NCBI GenBank assembly: GCA_017448685.1
Contig: JAFSKY010000067.1
Coordinates: 1 to 35,550 of the forward strand
Length of the DNA: 35,550 nt
Direction of reading: 5' to 3'
DNA from: Synergistaceae bacterium
Lineage (GTDB): Bacteria; Synergistota; Synergistia; Synergistales; Aminobacteriaceae
Each line of letters opens with the position of its first letter. The stretch's first letter is position 1. Positions 33,751 through 35,550 of this stretch are shown in pieces. Position numbers and translations under genes: made by a program. The notes under the pieces are model-generated. The model made no database searches. It was not told the DNA's origin and saw only the letters and a program-made list of their open reading frames with translations.

Positions 33751-34067
33751 AACGCAGAAAAGGTGAAACACTCGTTGAGTTCATCATGGCAATGTATATT
33801 TTCGCTATGGTCATGACATGGGTTGTAGGGTTCATTACGGGACAAACTCAAACATTCGTGAACATAAAGAACAGGAGCGACATAATGTTTCGCGTTCGGC
33901 ATCTGATGAATGTTTCAGGCGACCACATAGCAAGCGGCCAGCATTATCCGTTCACGGCAGAAGCAATAAGCATAGACATTTCCGACAATGGCAAGACGCT
34001 TACAGCAACAAAGGGAACAGGCTCAAACGCAGCACAGATGACCTTCACAATAAAACCATCCCCCTGA
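33747..34067 (+). CDS. Small prepilin-like protein
   Basis: The 106-residue product has a type IV prepilin N terminus: a basic leader MKRRKG, cleavage after Gly, then ETLVEF with Glu at +5, followed by a hydrophobic helix (IMAMYIFAMVMTWVVGFITG). Glu replaces the usual Phe at +1. The globular part is short and rich in Thr, Ser and Asp. ATG at 33747 has GGAAGGAGGG seven bases upstream and overlaps the prmC stop (ATGA). The open frame starting 30 bases earlier is an artefact. It could be a minor pseudopilin of a type II secretion, competence or pilus system encoded elsewhere. Confidence 0.8.
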   Translation: MKRRKGETLVEFIMAMYIFAMVMTWVVGFITGQTQTFVNIKNRSDIMFRVRHLMNVSGDHIASGQHYPFTAEAISIDISDNGKTLTATKGTGSNAAQMTFTIKPSP

Positions 34068-34081
34068 AAACACGCAGGGGG
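34060..34081. terminator. Hairpin between convergent prepilin-like gene and cheV
   Basis: CCCCCTG (34060-34066) and CAGGGGG (34075-34081) form a 7 bp stem around an eight-base loop. On minus, GGTTTTATT follows a few bases on, a weak T tract, ending cheV. On plus no T-rich tract follows. The stem includes the stop codon of the prepilin-like gene. Confidence 0.6.
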
Positions 34082-34086
34082 TCTCA

Positions 34087-34998
34087 TCAATAATTCCGAC
34101 TCTTCTTGCACTCATGATATATCTTCATTACCGCCTCAACCAGCTTGTACACATCCGGCTTCAACACATGCGTAATCTTCAGGCGCTCAGCACGGTCTAA
34201 CAGTTCCTTCACCATTATGGACGAGAACAATATCACAGGCATATTCTCTGTCCTCGAATCCTGCCTCAATGTCTCAACAAGGCTCAATCCATCAAGCAAC
34301 GGCATCTCAATATCCGACACAAGAAGGTCGAAATTCTCCCCCTGGTCAAGCAATAACTTACGCGCTTCGACACCGTCCTTAACCGGGTAAATGCTCGTGA
34401 ACCCGGACTGCTTCAACACATCGCATGTCTGTTGACGCAATAACGGCGAGTCATCTGCAACAAGTATGTGAAAGTCCTCAACATGTCCGATTTGACGGTG
34501 ATATGTCTCTAGCTTGCCTTGGTCAAACATGTGTTCAGCAACCGCCGGAGCCGTCTCCTGTATTATTGCCTCATAATCGAGCAACAATATATTCCGCTCA
34601 TCACGCTTTATGATGTACAGTACCCACTTCAACGAAACTCCACGCATCTTTGAGCTGTCGAGATCCTCGGCGTTCACTTGGCGTATTCTCTCTACACCAT
34701 CAACGAGAAATCCTAGCTTTATGTCGTTGAACTCCACAACCATAACTTTTGTGTTCGCCATAGGTACAGTTGAGTTTATGCCCAAGAATATACGCAGGTC
34801 TATCAGTGGCAATAATGCATCGCGTAAGGTGGTTATGCCGATAAACGCAGGAGTCTTTGTTGGAACGGGCCGGCATCCTGTCCAGCGGAGAATTTCGCGA
34901 GTTTTGTTGACGTTTATGGCGAAAGCGTCTTTGCCGAGTGTGAACACAACGACTTCCCATTTTTTGCTGGCAGCCTCGACATTCCGTTTCTCTTCCAT
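34087..34998 (-). CDS. cheV: Chemotaxis protein CheV (CheW-receiver)
   Basis: CheV couples chemoreceptors to CheA and is tuned by phosphorylation. Residues 12-160 form a CheW-like domain (VVVFTLGKDAFAINV, FIGITTLRDALLPLIDLR). Residues 175-300 are a receiver domain with acidic pair D182/D183 (VADDSP), phosphoacceptor D229 in VSDIEMP, and Lys in VLKPD near 285. ATG at 34998 follows AAGGA about 11 bases upstream. No other chemotaxis gene is in the window, so the organism should be motile with a chemotaxis locus elsewhere. Confidence 0.96.
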   Translation of the reverse strand: MEEKRNVEAASKKWEVVVFTLGKDAFAINVNKTREILRWTGCRPVPTKTPAFIGITTLRDALLPLIDLRIFLGINSTVPMANTKVMVVEFNDIKLGFLVDGVERIRQVNAEDLDSSKMRGVSLKWVLYIIKRDERNILLLDYEAIIQETAPAVAEHMFDQGKLETYHRQIGHVEDFHILVADDSPLLRQQTCDVLKQSGFTSIYPVKDGVEARKLLLDQGENFDLLVSDIEMPLLDGLSLVETLRQDSRTENMPVILFSSIMVKELLDRAERLKITHVLKPDVYKLVEAVMKIYHECKKSRNY

Positions 34999-35040
34999 TA
35001 TGTGAATATCCTTCTTCCCTCATCGTTTGTGGATGGGAAA

Positions 35041-35046
35041 ATTATA
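35041..35046 (-). promoter_or_regulatory. -10 element of the cheV promoter
   Basis: On the minus strand a perfect TATAAT lies about 45 bases before the ATG of cheV. No consensus -35 or sigma-28 (FliA) pattern could be made out. The gap to the divergent gene (216 bases) holds nothing else that I recognise. Confidence 0.45.
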
Positions 35047-35169
35047 GCTTACTTTTCAGCTTTTGAGGGCGAATGAAACCACCTGCCTCAGCAGAATCAC
35101 AAAGGCGTTAAGGCGTTTGCATTCTCACAGCGCGTGAGGCCATGCGGTTATATTTCGTGCGTTTCAGGA

Positions 35170-35175
35170 TATAAT
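35170..35175 (+). promoter_or_regulatory. -10 element of the alpha-2-macroglobulin gene
   Basis: A perfect TATAAT lies 39 bases before the TTG start at 35215. The -35 position shows no good match. Confidence 0.45.
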
Positions 35176-35214
35176 TACAGCGATAATCCCATCAAAAGAA
35201 AGGAATGCTTAATC

Positions 35215-35550
35215 TTGTTCAAGGCCAAAAGATTCTTTTTGCCGCTCATCATTATGCTTCTGCTTATCCCATCCCCGGCCATGACAGCGCAATCACGCTC
35301 AGGAATGCCATCAGGAGTGAGGAGCTTTGCGCCAACAGGAACAGTTCCCGATAATGTCTCATTCAGGGCAGTGTTCACGAATGCTGTAGTAACACGCGCC
35401 CAAATGAACAAAGCCATTACCCCAGAAAACCCTTTGTTCCCCTTCAGCGTCAACCCTCCTTTACAGCTCGAAGGAAGATGGCAGAATGAACGCACATTCA
35501 CAGCCAGACTTCTCACGCCATTACGCAACGCAACGACATACACAGCGACA
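35215..35550 (+). CDS. Bacterial alpha-2-macroglobulin, N-terminal part (cut by window edge)
   Basis: The plus-strand frame from TTG at 35215 is open to the window end (112 codons). It begins with a signal peptide (MFKAKRFFLPLIIMLLLIPS) without a lipobox cysteine. The first mature domain reads SFAPTGTVPDN, VSFRAVFTNAVVT, PPLQLEGRWQNERTFTARL and then LTPLRNATTYTAT, the MG1-like Ig domain pattern of YfhM-type bacterial alpha-2-macroglobulins. These trap invading proteases in the periplasm. AAGGA precedes the TTG by about 10 bases. The frame has no early ATG, so it is easy to miss; the complementary-strand frame here is a shadow. A thioester region cannot be checked because the gene is cut. Confidence 0.75.
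   Translation, partial: MFKAKRFFLPLIIMLLLIPSPAMTAQSRSGMPSGVRSFAPTGTVPDNVSFRAVFTNAVVTRAQMNKAITPENPLFPFSVNPPLQLEGRWQNERTFTARLLTPLRNATTYTAT

Noticed and set aside
35175-35543. 122-residue minus-strand frame at the right edge
   Set aside because: It is the shadow of the plus-strand alpha-2-macroglobulin gene, which has a signal peptide, Shine-Dalgarno and recognisable domain.

Overview
The window looks like a chromosomal segment of a strictly anaerobic, diderm, probably gut- or rumen-associated bacterium. My best guess is the phylum Synergistota. This rests on overall impression: base composition near half GC, frequent TTG and GTG starts, an A-type flavo-diiron protein, ThyX, a long-form DHPS, an RpiB-Upp fusion, and a diderm envelope gene set. 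It was not confirmed by any search. The left edge cuts into a gene and the right edge cuts off an alpha-2-macroglobulin gene. No stretch longer than about 240 bases lacks a gene. I see no tRNA, rRNA, CRISPR array, transposase or phage gene.

Layout: (1) 1-8.3 kb: a 5'-incomplete asparagine-synthase-like gene with a pentanucleotide repeat, then the minus-strand operon gyrA-psd-pssA ending in a terminator, then a divergent GT8 glycosyltransferase whose 5' coding region holds four perfect copies of a heptanucleotide, then folP. (2) 8.3-13.6 kb: an exported S9 peptidase, a GT4 glycosyltransferase, and the minus-strand pair fprA-speE. (3) 13.7-18.5 kb: a hexuronate cluster uxaA-uxaC-Fe-ADH; each gap between these genes contains a decayed relB-txe/yoeB toxin-antitoxin relic. 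(4) 18.6-19.7 kb: a GT2 glycosyltransferase. (5) 19.65-29.5 kb: a tightly packed eleven-gene minus-strand operon for envelope precursors: rpiB-upp fusion, wecA, wecB, two exported ankyrin proteins, murA, a P-loop/Asp23 fusion, a family-4 uracil-DNA glycosylase, uppS, cdsA, dxr. (6) 29.6-34.1 kb on plus: rpsO-rpmE, terminator, thyX-DUF1385-prfA-prmC-prepilin-like gene, most joined by stop/start overlaps. (7) minus-strand cheV, then a divergent, right-truncated alpha-2-macroglobulin gene.

How it fits together: Dxr feeds isoprenoid synthesis, UppS makes the C55 carrier, WecB and MurA draw on UDP-GlcNAc, WecA loads the carrier, and CdsA makes the CDP-diacylglycerol that PssA and Psd convert to phosphatidylethanolamine. 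The three glycosyltransferases and the asparagine-synthase-like gene are scattered singly among housekeeping genes. The three glycosyltransferase genes each run tail-to-tail into a housekeeping gene with a short antisense overlap.

The strongest unusual signals are the heptanucleotide (and possibly pentanucleotide) tracts in surface-glycan genes, which look like phase-variation loci; the paired toxin-antitoxin relics, in which the antitoxin reading frame survives with its central region removed while the toxin is broken; and the glycosyltransferase frame that reads straight through a shared bidirectional terminator.
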